From Trichomonas vaginalis G3 (lineage: Eukaryota; Parabasalia; Trichomonadida; Trichomonadidae): a stretch of 64,000 nucleotides of DNA. Where the stretch lies: contig NC_067204.1 in the NCBI RefSeq assembly GCF_026262505.1, forward strand, positions 5,427,797 to 5,491,796, in the 5' to 3' direction. Under the pieces are notes generated by a model. That model saw nothing but the letters and a program-made list of their open reading frames with translations. It was not told the DNA's origin and made no database searches. The position numbers and the translations under genes are program-made. Each line of letters opens with the position of its first letter. Position 1 is the stretch's first letter. Shown here piece by piece: positions 17,360 through 26,482 of this stretch.

Positions 17360-17515
17360 TTAGTTTGTTTTGTTTTCAACTGGTTGTTTAGGTTTTTTAA
17401 GTCGGTCTAAAACTTCCTGAGGTATAGGGAGGACTTGACAAACACGTGGTTGTGTAACTGCTGGAAGTCGACAAATCCATCTTGAACCCATTTGTCTCAA
17501 TGCTGTATTGTTCAT
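17360..17515 (-). CDS. Very short protein (51 aa) with shared leader
   Basis: This small frame encodes 51 residues starting MNNTALRQMGSRWICRLPAV, followed by a Pro-rich basic tail (LKKPKQPVENKTN). It is accepted because the 18 bases before its ATG (TTTTTTACTGAGATGAA) are the same as those before the gene at 17340, which suggests a duplicated or conserved late-type promoter. It might be a small virion core or minor protein. No family recognised. Confidence 0.5.
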   Translation of the reverse strand: MNNTALRQMGSRWICRLPAVTQPRVCQVLPIPQEVLDRLKKPKQPVENKTN

Positions 17516-17534
17516 TTCATCTCAGTAAAAAAAT

Positions 17535-17934
17535 TTACATTCCCCACGTTTGAGGCGGTTGAGGTTGGTTGTTGTTTACCCACTGTTGTGCATGGTTATA
17601 TCCTCTGTTAAAGAATCTTTCACCTTGGTCCATATAGTGTCCTGCTTGGTTATAGTAGTCATTTGCTTTGTTATAGTAGTTTCCTGCTTCTCTTCCTACA
17701 TTGTCCATCCATTTGAACTTTTCCTCTTGTTTCAGGATTTGGAATAAGATTTGCTGCATCTCGTGCTACCTCCCAACCTTTCTGTACAGTTTGTATAATA
17801 GGTTGTGCTTTCTCTTTCAGTATACCTAATGTACTCAAAATCTTCCTTCCAATTCCAAATGCACCTCTGGCTATTGTTCCCACTGCGGGCAAAAATCTGG
17901 ATGCAACTCCTGCTAATGCGCCAAATAAACCCAT
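17535..17934 (-). pseudogene. Gly/Ala-rich amphipathic virion-like protein gene, not intact
   Basis: The start MGLFGALAGVASRFLPAVG lies at 17934, divergent from the integrase with 16 bases between start codons. The N-terminal part is Gly/Ala-rich and amphipathic like the adenovirus pVI-like proteins of some virus-like elements, and the rest is Tyr/Asn/Gln-rich. The gene at 21580 starts in a similar way (MGFFGRIGNFFRNVGRG). The frame is not intact over the full span. Confidence 0.5.
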
Positions 17935-17950
17935 TTCTTACAGGGTAAAA

Positions 17951-18910
17951 ATGACGAATCCAAACAAGGACCCCTATGTTTCTAAGGCAACAAAGAAAGC
18001 ACTCATGGTAAAAATCTTTAGTTCAACACCAAATGCTTGGTTTATGGATATCTTGGAAAACATTCCGAGGTATAGAGAAGATGGACCACCATACTGGCTA
18101 ATATTTGTCGGTCAAAACACAAGATACTGTGAAGCCATACCATTATGGTCCAAAAATATTTTAGATGTGAAAACTGCTTTGACAATATTCGTTGACAAAT
18201 ACCATCCAACAAAACTGACATCTGACTGTGAAAGTTCTTTCAAATCAGACGATATTAAAAACTATCTGCGTTCAAAAAATGTAAACCAATATTTCATTGT
18301 CGACCAAAACCATTCTGCTCTTGGTGTCATTGACAGTTGTATAAAAATCTTAAGAGACTTAAACCAACCACAAGGTGGTGAAGCAAATGAAATGTCATAT
18401 GACGACAAATATAGACACTTCTCCATGGCAAAGATGAGACAAGTTTTAAATATTTACAATAGCCGTAAACAAAAAGGTTTGGGAAACCACTCCCCCGAAG
18501 AAATGAAAAACAACCCTGACTTAGAGAAAGACTATATATTTAATAGTTTAGTCAAAAGAGACAAACAAGAAAGAATGCCAGGCTTCAAACTTAAGAAAGG
18601 CGACAAAGTAAAAATAGAAATACCTAAACGCGACCCATATGAAAATACTATTGACTATGACAACAATGGGAACTCGACAGGTACTCGCATTCGTGTTCGT
18701 AAAAATAGAAGAAAGTATACAAGAGAATATTATGAAGTTTTAGGCAAACATGGCAAAATGTACACACTGCAAGCAGAAGATAAAACTACTATTGTCAGAC
18801 CTCGTTTCAAACTTGTCAAAGTTCAAGGTGGTATACTTTCAAAGACAGTTCCTAACAAATATAAGACAACTCCTGACGAATATGCTAAAGAAGTTGAAAA
18901 TGACGACTAA
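17951..18910 (+). CDS. Retroviral-type DDE integrase (rve)
   Basis: The 319-residue protein matches the integrases of Trichomonas Polintons. The catalytic core begins at about residue 25 with NAWFMDILENIPRY, continues with LTSDCESSFKSDDI near residue 95 and has HSALGVIDSCIKILRDLNQP near residue 123. In this lineage the third acidic position is typically within an LG(I/V)ID motif. A basic C-terminal region (GDKVKIEIPKRDPYEN and RIRVRKNRRKYTREYYEVL) fits a DNA-contacting domain. It would insert the element into host DNA. The ATG follows TTACAGGGTAAAA, and the 3' end overlaps the convergent collar gene by four bases. The frame is intact. Confidence 0.9.
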   Translation: MTNPNKDPYVSKATKKALMVKIFSSTPNAWFMDILENIPRYREDGPPYWLIFVGQNTRYCEAIPLWSKNILDVKTALTIFVDKYHPTKLTSDCESSFKSDDIKNYLRSKNVNQYFIVDQNHSALGVIDSCIKILRDLNQPQGGEANEMSYDDKYRHFSMAKMRQVLNIYNSRKQKGLGNHSPEEMKNNPDLEKDYIFNSLVKRDKQERMPGFKLKKGDKVKIEIPKRDPYENTIDYDNNGNSTGTRIRVRKNRRKYTREYYEVLGKHGKMYTLQAEDKTTIVRPRFKLVKVQGGILSKTVPNKYKTTPDEYAKEVENDD

Positions 18911-19413
18911 GCAATTCTATACCATGCGTAAACTGTCATGTAAGGTGGCATGTAGTCTTTACTCTGTCCCGTTGTTTGCGTATATCCTGAAACGAAATGT
19001 GTATGGTTTCCTTCTCCCTGCGTGTCATCCCAGTAACAATTTATAGCAAACTTAACGTCGTCTTTAACATCATATCCTTTACCTTTTGTCATTCCTGACC
19101 AATCCCAATATCTATGCTTATGCCAACCTGCTTGAGATGTACTTAAATCTATGTAGTGACTATGTGCAGGTAAGTTTTCACCTGAAATCGTTTTACTTCC
19201 ACCTGTTTCCTTTGAAGAGTTTGCACAATACAAAAACCTGTCGACTATTTGTTCCCATGCACCAACACCAAACATTGCTTGAGGACCTCTTGCTTCCATT
19301 GACGTGTAAATAGAACCTACTGGGTTCATTAAATCAAACATATGAGATATTATAGGATTGTCTCTTTTGAACTTAAAATATAGTGCAACTATTTCAGGTT
19401 TCTTCTGGTTCAT
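18907..19413 (-). CDS. Phage tail-collar/gp10-like virion protein
   Basis: The 168-residue protein contains the signature of phage baseplate/tail-collar proteins: NPVGSIYTSMEARGPQAMFG, then GGSKTISGENLPAHSHYI, a His/Gly-rich middle (GWHKHRYWDWSG, GEGNHTHFV) and a C-terminal YMPPYMTVYAWYRIA. In phages this fold forms trimeric fibre tips. Its start codon overlaps the stop of the fibre gene upstream by four bases, so the two are probably translated together and form one fibre. This points to a virion that attaches to cells. Confidence 0.8.
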   Translation of the reverse strand: MNQKKPEIVALYFKFKRDNPIISHMFDLMNPVGSIYTSMEARGPQAMFGVGAWEQIVDRFLYCANSSKETGGSKTISGENLPAHSHYIDLSTSQAGWHKHRYWDWSGMTKGKGYDVKDDVKFAINCYWDDTQGEGNHTHFVSGYTQTTGQSKDYMPPYMTVYAWYRIA

Positions 19414-20708
19414 GTCAGAATATTTTTATAATATAATCTTATGTTTTCAGGGTAGGTAAAGTCTTGACTATAATATTTATTTCTGTCATCTGTAGAATAG
19501 TATACTATTCTCGTTTTTTCTATTGCATTATATCTTTTATATCTATAAAAATCTAAATATAATGTTAGCTTTTGTTCATCTACATGTGGTGTTCTTTCGT
19601 CATCTCCATAGTCATAATAGTATGGTGCTGGAGCTGGGTCAGGCAATGTCATATCTGCCATTTCATAAACTCTTAAATATTTCTTTTGTTCGTCTCCATA
19701 TATGTTTAAGTAACAGTTGTTGTCTAATGGAACTTTAACTTGTGTACCATCGTTCTTTTTATAGCTTACATACATTTCATTGTTATTTTTCGGAATGAGT
19801 TTATACCGTGTACCATTTTCTAAGGACTGTACCAACTGCCATCTAAAATATTTGTTTTCTTCATTGACAGAAAAGTCACCAACAATAGTTTCAATATTTT
19901 TTGTTCCTAGCAAACTTTGGTATATTTCATTGACATATGTTTTATCTGCTTTATTTTCAAGGCTAACGTTTAAGTCTGTTATTTCAGAAGATGTATGTGT
20001 ATGTCCAACGTCACTTTTCCTGTTTAAGGTTTCTTGTAAGTTTGCAATATTTGCAATGGTATGTGTATGTCCAACGGTACTTTTCCTGTTTAAGGTTTCT
20101 TGTAAGTTTGCAATATTTGCAATGGTATGTGTATGTCCAACGTCACTTTTCCTGTTTAAGGTTTCTTGTAAGTTTGTAATATTTGCAATGGTATGTGTAT
20201 GTCCAACGGCACTTTTACTGTTTAAGGTTTCTTGTAAGTTTGTAATATTTGCAATGGTATGTATATGAGTCTTTTTAGAATATTCTTTGTCAGCTCTTGT
20301 CACTTCACTTGACATTTTATTGTCAACATATGTTTTATCTGCTAGTTCAGGATGAGTATGTTCTTTCGTTGCATATGTTGCATCTGCTCTGTCATGTTCT
20401 TCTTGAACTTTTTCAATGACATATTCTTTGTCAGCTTTGTTGCCAACATCTGCTTTCAAAAGAAGTTCAGATATAGGTTTCTCGTTTAAAGTTCCTTTTG
20501 TTGGATTTATACAGACAGTATGGTTCTTACTGTCTTGAAACAGAAACTCGTCTGTCATTGGGTTTAATGTCAGTTTTAAGTTTCCTTCTTTCAATGACTC
20601 AGATATCTTAGAATAGTTTGAAAAGTTTGTTGTGTTCTTATTTAGAGCTTGCAAAATGAGTTGTCGGTTGTGTTGTATTTCTCTCATAGATGCTGTTTCT
20701 TTCGACAT
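19410..20708 (-). CDS. Fibre-like protein with repeated HTHTIANI units
   Basis: The 432-residue protein is mostly repetitive in residues about 115-260. Units of about 28 residues contain GHTHTIANITNLQETLN followed by a KSxV linker, and occur about five times with almost identical DNA. N- and C-terminal parts are mixed, the latter ending in a beta-rich region (residues 300-432). Such repeats are typical of trimeric tail fibres of phages. It is coupled to the collar-like gene downstream and is divergent from the gene at 20727. A receptor-binding fibre is the likely role. Confidence 0.75.
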   Translation of the reverse strand: MSKETASMREIQHNRQLILQALNKNTTNFSNYSKISESLKEGNLKLTLNPMTDEFLFQDSKNHTVCINPTKGTLNEKPISELLLKADVGNKADKEYVIEKVQEEHDRADATYATKEHTHPELADKTYVDNKMSSEVTRADKEYSKKTHIHTIANITNLQETLNSKSAVGHTHTIANITNLQETLNRKSDVGHTHTIANIANLQETLNRKSTVGHTHTIANIANLQETLNRKSDVGHTHTSSEITDLNVSLENKADKTYVNEIYQSLLGTKNIETIVGDFSVNEENKYFRWQLVQSLENGTRYKLIPKNNNEMYVSYKKNDGTQVKVPLDNNCYLNIYGDEQKKYLRVYEMADMTLPDPAPAPYYYDYGDDERTPHVDEQKLTLYLDFYRYKRYNAIEKTRIVYYSTDDRNKYYSQDFTYPENIRLYYKNILT

Positions 20709-20726
20709 TTTTATTCTAGATAAAAT

Positions 20727-21575
20727 ATGCTTTCAATAGAAAAAGAAAATTCAAGAGTTGCTACAACTAAACCATTAGATGAACTTTTTACTAACGTAGG
20801 TCAAAAGTTTGAGACAGAGACCGTAAAGCATGAAGGCTATCGTTTTGACTACCCGTTAAGATGGTTAAGAGACCCATCCGTCACAAAAGCTATTGGCTTT
20901 CGTAGAATGAAGTTCATTTCAGAAGCCATACATGGTTTCCCATTTACGGTCGCTTTTGAAGTTCGATACTATAACAAAGAAAAACGTACGTATGAGAAAT
21001 TTGAACAGGGAAAACTTTTACAAGTGAATTTGCTTGTAAACTTAGAAACAACTCTTCAAGCTTTTCAAGAAAAAATAAACGACATCTATATCGAATATGC
21101 AAACCAGTATAACATTGACGAAGGAGAGTACCATCTCGATATTATATATGACAGGAAAAATGCAACTGTTAAATTCAATAAAATAGAAGACCTTGGAGAA
21201 AACGTTTATATTTCTACAAAATATAACAACTTGGCATGGCATAGATTTTTGAGGATGTTAAATCAGTCTGCATGGTATCCAGTACACCCGGACTATTATG
21301 AAGTCTCAAACCCTAATGGAACATATGAAAATGTTTTCGACTCTGACGCTATTATAGTTCATGCTTCATTTTCTGGTGCACAAAACTCTTTTTTATGCTT
21401 GGCAAATGACTTTTACGAAAAACCTACAAAGCTATACGAACCACCAAGTGGAAGTATTTCAGACTTTCAAGTATGGTTTACTACAGATGGAAGAAAGAGA
21501 ATAATTCCATTATACCACGCGTTTTACTTAGAACTTAGTTTCATATACAACTACTATCGAACGGTAAAAATATAA
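20727..21575 (+). CDS. Unknown 282-aa protein with TKPLDELFTNVG N-terminus
   Basis: The protein starts MLSIEKENSRVATTKPLDEL, a segment shared with the short gene at 16083. The rest is a mixed alpha/beta protein ending with FTTDGRKRIIPLYHAFYLEL, which has the character of a capsid-associated or receptor-binding protein, though I cannot place it in a family. The start is 18 bases from the divergent fibre gene start, and both are preceded by TATTCTAGATAAAA-like sequence read in each direction. The frame is intact. Confidence 0.65.
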   Translation: MLSIEKENSRVATTKPLDELFTNVGQKFETETVKHEGYRFDYPLRWLRDPSVTKAIGFRRMKFISEAIHGFPFTVAFEVRYYNKEKRTYEKFEQGKLLQVNLLVNLETTLQAFQEKINDIYIEYANQYNIDEGEYHLDIIYDRKNATVKFNKIEDLGENVYISTKYNNLAWHRFLRMLNQSAWYPVHPDYYEVSNPNGTYENVFDSDAIIVHASFSGAQNSFLCLANDFYEKPTKLYEPPSGSISDFQVWFTTDGRKRIIPLYHAFYLELSFIYNYYRTVKI

Positions 21576-21579
21576 CTTT

Positions 21580-21813
21580 TTAATATACCGGTTGTGGTTG
21601 CCAACTTGACTGTGGTGCAGGTTCAGGCTGTTGTATTACAGGAGCTTGTTCTTCTGGTTCAGGGTCTTTAGGTATAATACCAACGAACTGACCTACTCTT
21701 TTGCCAATATTTTTGACTCCGTTCCAAATTCCTCTTCCGACAGATTTTATTCCATTCCATATACCTCTTCCAACATTTCGAAAGAAGTTTCCTATTCTTC
21801 CAAAGAAACCCAT
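21580..21813 (-). CDS. Small Gly-rich amphipathic protein
   Basis: The 77-residue product starts MGFFGRIGNFFRNVGRGIWN, with three repeats of an amphipathic GxxG unit (GRGIWNGIKSV, GRGIWNGVKNI), then a Pro/Glu/Gln-rich tail. It resembles the membrane-active N-terminus of adenovirus pVI-type proteins, as does the start of the gene at 17934. It likely belongs to the virion. The stop is four bases past the convergent gene's stop. Confidence 0.6.
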   Translation of the reverse strand: MGFFGRIGNFFRNVGRGIWNGIKSVGRGIWNGVKNIGKRVGQFVGIIPKDPEPEEQAPVIQQPEPAPQSSWQPQPVY

Positions 21814-21831
21814 TTTACTATATGTAAAAAT

Positions 21832-22194
21832 CTAATGTCCACCTAGTCTCTTACGTTTCCTTCTGAGTTCCATAGCATTCTTTAACTGGAGCTCATACAT
21901 TCTATTTCTCCTCTGGTAGAAAACATACTCTGGGTCAACTCCTGTGTTCGCGTCATCTGCATAGAGTTGTTTATATCCCACTTCAGGGTTTGTATAAAAC
22001 TCTTTCCATCTCATATTTGCATACCATGGTGGCAAACCTAACGCAGCGTCATTTGACATGGCAGTTTGCATTTGTACATCTGTTGGCACTTGACCATAGT
22101 TTGCCATTGCAGTTTGTATTCTAACTTCATTTGGAATATTCTCTGGGTTTGGTTGTCCAGGTTGCTGTGCATTCGCTAAGTTCTGTGCGTCCAT
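21832..22194 (-). CDS. Unknown 120-aa protein with basic C-terminus
   Basis: The product starts MDAQNLANAQQPGQPNPENI, has two similar segments (EVRIQTAMANYGQVPTD and VQMQTAMSNDAALGLP), and ends in a basic stretch (NAMELRRKRKRLGGH). The internal repetition and basic tail would suit a minor virion or DNA-binding protein. Its leader TTTTTATCTAATATTAA fits the element's promoter-like motif. No family recognised. Confidence 0.55.
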   Translation of the reverse strand: MDAQNLANAQQPGQPNPENIPNEVRIQTAMANYGQVPTDVQMQTAMSNDAALGLPPWYANMRWKEFYTNPEVGYKQLYADDANTGVDPEYVFYQRRNRMYELQLKNAMELRRKRKRLGGH

Positions 22195-22217
22195 TTAATA
22201 TTAGATAAAAATATCTC

Positions 22218-22349
22218 TTACGAGTACATATGCTGGACATTTGCAGGCATTGGTTCATCTTCATATTCTCTATATCTTTCTGCCACGTCAAATAAGTAAA
22301 TGACACAATGGAAAAAACCTAAAACAAGTAGTCCTATTTCAAACCACAT
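22218..22349 (-). CDS. Very short membrane protein (43 aa)
   Basis: The frame encodes 43 residues: MWFEIGLLVLGFFHCVIYLF forms a single transmembrane segment, and a charged tail (ERYREYEDEPM) follows. Its start overlaps the last 16 bases of the methyltransferase gene upstream, and it is followed by the gene at 22194, so it would lie in a co-directional set. The leader TTTTATTGGTAAGTAA resembles others in the element. It is likely real but small. Confidence 0.45.
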   Translation of the reverse strand: MWFEIGLLVLGFFHCVIYLFDVAERYREYEDEPMPANVQHMYS

Positions 22350-23152
22350 TTACTTACCAATAAAATTTCTTTGTTGTGACACTTTCTCCAGTTTATAGGA
22401 CCTCTCTCATATTCTATCTTATCGTATCTAAACTCATAGTCATGTATGTCCTCTAACCATCTCATGACACTTTCCAAACCACTTTTATCGGATGTAAAGT
22501 AAAAGCATGGATGGTTATGTAAAACGTCTAAAGTTTCTAAAGAGTCTCTCAAAGTCCAGTCTACTTGGTATTGAAAATCCCATGTGTTATAGAACGGCGG
22601 GTCCACTATAAAGAAAACATTTTCCTTGTCTTTATATTTTTCATACAACTCTGTCCAATGACATCTCACAAACTCTATACCCTCAATATATTTTTCTATG
22701 TTCTCTTTGAAAACATTTGTATAGTTAAGATATAAAACTTTTGACATAAGTGTTTCAATGTCATGAACTCTTATAGCACCACTATATAATAGTCTAGCAG
22801 ATATACTATCCCAGTCAATATACTCTGCCTTTTTCAAAACCTCTCTGACAGTATTTTTCTTATCTAATGGTATACGTTCCATCTTACCTATAGGTATCTT
22901 TTCTTTTAACGCTTTCAATATATTGTTTGTGTCTGGTATATGTTTGAGACGGTTCATATAGTTGTCGAAGTCATTGCATATAATCTTTGAGTCAGGAAAT
23001 ATTGTATGGCACAAATGAGATATATAGAAACTTCCACCGAACAAGTCTACAAATGTTAGACCATTCGGTAGTTTCTTAAGTTCTCTCAATAGAATATCTT
23101 TACATCTACTCTTATTTCCAAAGAAGGGTAACGGTGGTTTTGTAAAATTCAT
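22334..23152 (-). CDS. D12-class (Dam-like) DNA adenine methyltransferase
   Basis: I start it at the ATG at 23152, giving 272 residues (MNFTKPPLPFFGNKSRCKDI); earlier codons are Lys-rich from the terminal T-run and unlikely to be translated. The motif PFFGNKSRC at residues 8-16, the SAM-binding VDLFGGSFYIS near 35, and the catalytic VDPPFYNTWDF near 180 mark the D12 family, whose best-known members methylate the adenine of GATC. It would mark the element's DNA or host DNA. T. vaginalis is known to carry N6-methyladenine and many such genes in its Maverick elements. It is the last gene before the element's right end. Confidence 0.85.
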   Translation of the reverse strand: MNFTKPPLPFFGNKSRCKDILLRELKKLPNGLTFVDLFGGSFYISHLCHTIFPDSKIICNDFDNYMNRLKHIPDTNNILKALKEKIPIGKMERIPLDKKNTVREVLKKAEYIDWDSISARLLYSGAIRVHDIETLMSKVLYLNYTNVFKENIEKYIEGIEFVRCHWTELYEKYKDKENVFFIVDPPFYNTWDFQYQVDWTLRDSLETLDVLHNHPCFYFTSDKSGLESVMRWLEDIHDYEFRYDKIEYERGPINWRKCHNKEILLVSKCGLK

Positions 23153-23202
23153 TTTATATACAATAAAAATGTTTTTTCCCTGAAAAGCTACAGAAAAGTG
23201 AC

Positions 23203-23267
23203 GGGGGGCTAGAGGGCACGAAGTGCCTGGAAGCCCCACTACCTTTTTTTTTTTTTTTTTTTTTTTT
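23203..23267. repeat. Putative right terminus: GC-rich palindrome plus T-run
   Basis: An imperfect palindrome GGGGGGCTAGAGGGCACGAA followed by GTGCCTGGAAGCCCC lies at 23203-23237. ACTACC and a run of 24 T (23244-23267) follow. The GC-rich block stands out in very AT-rich DNA. It probably belongs to the terminal inverted repeat of the Polinton; the matching left end is not in the window, so this is inferred. Confidence 0.55.
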
Positions 23268-23874
23268 ATTGTTACAATCAAAATTTTGAAGAATTGCTAT
23301 TCGTTTCACGAAATATCAAATATAAATGATCAAAGTCATACATATCCTTTTCTATTGATTTTCATGCATTATCTAATATATAAATAGGCAAAAGTAAAAG
23401 TATTAAGGGAAATTTGATCAAATGATCCAGAAAATAATGAGGCAATATATAGGTAAAACTCCATTATTATAGTCTCCTATTGATAGACATTAATAATTGA
23501 AACAAATTTAGCTTAGATATGTTGGTGAGAGTTGATACACTTCTATTTGAATAAATTCTGCTTTTTTCTACGAGTAACTCATTTGAATAATCACTTTATT
23601 AAACATATAATTTATTGTGCAGGAAAATAAACAACAACCTAGCTAACCAAATGCAAATGACATGGGATATTTTGGTATTGCCTTTTTTTATAGCTTCAAC
23701 ATTACATTTGTTGTCATGACATTTCATATATTTAGAATTAATCAAATTTCATAAATTCAATCCGAAATCTTTGAGATCAGTGTTTTCCACAAATTTTGCA
23801 CATAATTTTTATCTTCTATTGAATTTTAAAGATATTTTTAATTGTAGAATTCACATATATATTTAAATTTTTTG
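23268..23874. other. AT-rich intergenic DNA upstream of an ankyrin gene
   Basis: No gene is visible. The last 230 bases are closely similar to those upstream of the ankyrin gene at 62812 (shared AGAATTAATCAAATTTCAT, TTCAATCCGAAATCTTTGAG and others), so the two loci are a segmental duplication that includes the promoter region. Confidence 0.7.
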
Positions 23875-25936
23875 ATGTCTGATCAAAACATTCAACAAAA
23901 TAAATATGGCGATTTACGCAGTATCTACAAATACCACATCGATGCATACACTGCATTGTATTAGCTTAAAACGAAAAAAAGAAGAAGATTTAAACTCGAT
24001 TTACCAAATGATTAAGACAGAAATGATTGAATCAAAGAAACATCTTCCTCAAAACATTATCAGAGATATTTTAGATATGATCCCATATAATAATCGCTAT
24101 ACAAAGTCGTATTTAACTCTTGCCAAACTCATCTCTGATGAATATCAAGTCAAAGATATTAGCAATGTTAACCCTATTTCAAACTTCTTGTTTTACAAAG
24201 AGTATGGAATTAAATTAAACAAGTCAACTAATTTTGCAAAATTTAATCCAGGAAATGTCGATATTCAAGCAGAAAATACAATTCACAAAGCTATTATGTA
24301 TAATGAAAAAGAAAAATTTATTTCATTCACAGAAAGAGAAGGATTTGATAAAGATCAAATTCTTATTAGCAAATTATATCCACATCTCTATTTTTCTGAA
24401 GGATATACATTGCTTGAATTATGCTGTTACTATGGAGCAGTTGATTGTTTCAAATTCTTAAGAACAAAATTTGACTCAAAAATAACTGAAATATGTCTTG
24501 TTTTTTCATTTTTAGGAGGAAATCCAGAGATCATGAGTGAATGTTTGAAATATCAAAAACCAAATGAATATTGCATGGAATATGCAATTATTTCACACAA
24601 CATTGATTTTGTTGCATTCTTGATGAATGAATATAATGAAAAGATCAATTTACAAGTTTGCGGAATACACAAAAATCTTGAAGCATTTTTAGTTTATTTC
24701 GATCAAACACATGCATCCAACGAATGTTTTATTTATTCTGCAATGTTCAATGTTCCTTCACTTGCTGAATATTTTCTTTCTCATGGTGGAAATATCAATG
24801 AAAAAGATGAATTTGAACATACTGCTCTTCATCATGCTGTACGCAATAATAATACCGAAATGCTCGAGTTTCTTATTTCACATGGTGCAAACATCTCCGA
24901 AAGAGATACTGATCTGGGAACTGCTCTTCATAGTGCATCAGAAAAGAATAGTAAGGAAATAGCCGAACTTCTTATTTCGCATGGTGCTAATATCAATGAA
25001 AAAGATAATAAAGGAAAAACCCCTCTTCATTGCGCAGCATGTAATAATTGTCCCAAAGAAACAGCCGAATTTCTTATTTCTCATGGTGCAAACATCAATG
25101 AAAAAGATGGACAAGGAAAAATCGCTCTTCATTATGCAGCATTGGAAAACAATAATGAAACAACTGAACTTCTTATTTCACATGGCGCAAATATCAATGA
25201 AAAAGATAATAATGGGGAAACCGCTCTTCATTATACAGCAGAATACAATTGTTATGAAACAGCTGAACTTCTTATTTCGCACGATGCGAATATCAATGAA
25301 AAAGACAAATATGAAAGAACCGCTCTTCATCATGCAATATTGAAAAACAATAAAGAAACATACAATCTTCTTATTTCACACGGTGCAAATGTCAATGAAA
25401 AAAATAAATATGGAAAAACCGCTCTTCACTATGCAACAGAAAACAATTTCAAAGAAACAGCTGAACATCTTATTTCGCATGGCGCGAATATCAATGAAAA
25501 AGATAAATACGGACAAACATCTCTTCATTATGCAGCAACGAAAAACAGTAAAGAAACAGCTGAACTCCTTATTTCCCACGGTGCGAATATCAACGTGAAA
25601 AATGGAGAAGGAAAAACCGCTCTTCATTATGCAGCATTGAAAAACAATAAAGAAACAGCAGAACTCTTTATTTCTCACGGAGCGAATATCAACGAAAAAG
25701 ATAATAATGGAAAAACCGCTCTTCATTATGCAGCCTCGGAAAACAGTAAAGAAACAGCTGAACTCCTTATTTCTCACGGTGCGAATATCAACGAGAAAGA
25801 TGGAGAGGGAAAAACCGCTCTTAATTATGCAGTTGATAAGAATCGTAAAGAAATGGAAGAATTTCTTATTTCACACGGTGCAATAAAATATTCTTCCTTC
25901 AACAGATTCATCTCTTCTTTTTTGGGAAAGAATTAA
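23875..25936 (+). pseudogene. Ankyrin-repeat protein of the MSDxxIQ family, start damaged
   Basis: The family start MSDQNIQQNKYGDLRSIYKY is present at 23875, but in that frame codon 30 is TAG where the close relative at 62812 has CAG, and one extra A in the A-run at about 23974-23980 shifts the frame. The main frame from codon 40 or so is then open to 25936; an ATG at 23906 in the shifted frame could start it but gives a foreign N-terminus. The body has the conserved N-terminal half (FYKEYGIKLNK, LLELCCYYGAVDCFK, ISHNIDFVAFLMNEYNE) and about twelve 33-residue ankyrin repeats (NEKDxxGKTALHYAA...ETAELLISHGANI). The family is large in T. vaginalis and thought to mediate protein binding. It may be a recent pseudogene or use an altered start. 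Confidence 0.85.
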
Positions 25937-26482
25937 AAAAAATAAATAAATAAATATTTTTTTTACAATTGTACATTTTTTTCTATGATCTAGAGTAGCA
26001 ATTGGTAGATAGACTATGAGAAGTATATATCAAAAAATTCTGACCTCAGTATGGACAAGACCCGCAATATTCTACTTATCATCAAATCGATCTTAATCAA
26101 TCGAATTACTTTTGTAAAACAGCAATTGACTATTCAATACAAAACAACTGCAAAGAAAGATTAAAATTTTCACGTCAAAAGTTAATTTGACAAATAATGA
26201 ATTATAAAATAATTCAAATATAAAACTTTTAATGCACATTTATTGAAAGAAAAACAATCAATCACAGTTAAACCCAATATGTAAGATTATATGACGTATT
26301 GTAAACAGAGAAAATAAAAAACATAATAGCATATATTAACAATGAAATGCAAAAAAAGTTGTCTTCTGCTAAGTTTATCAACTACAAATCAATTGATGAC
26401 AAGAAAGTATATATATTCGTATGAATGCAATTTATATTCCAAAGAAAGATAATCAAATATAGTTGATATGAAGTCACTTTTC
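25937..26482. other. AT-rich intergenic DNA
   Basis: No coding or structured feature is evident apart from poly-A and poly-T runs. The stop of the preceding gene is followed at once by TAAAAAAAATAAATAAATAA, which fits the TAAA-type polyadenylation signal used near stop codons in this organism. Confidence 0.5.

Larger units (their letters stand above)
1..23267. mobile_element. Polinton/Maverick element, right-hand part, broken
   Basis: A gene-dense block of about 30 genes on both strands carries the hallmark set of Polintons: DDE integrase, packaging ATPase, double-jelly-roll capsid protein and probable penton protein. To these are added an SF3 helicase, HNH and GIY-YIG nucleases, fibre and collar proteins and a D12 adenine methyltransferase. 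The left end is outside the window. The right end is placed near a GC-rich imperfect palindrome followed by a run of 24 T, after which gene density falls sharply and ankyrin-family host DNA begins. DNA polymerase B and the protease were not recognised and may lie to the left. The element is broken: about four genes are not intact, with roughly eight breaks in all, while most other frames are open, so it is probably fairly young. Family assignment is from recognised proteins; the exact boundary is inferred. Confidence 0.9.
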
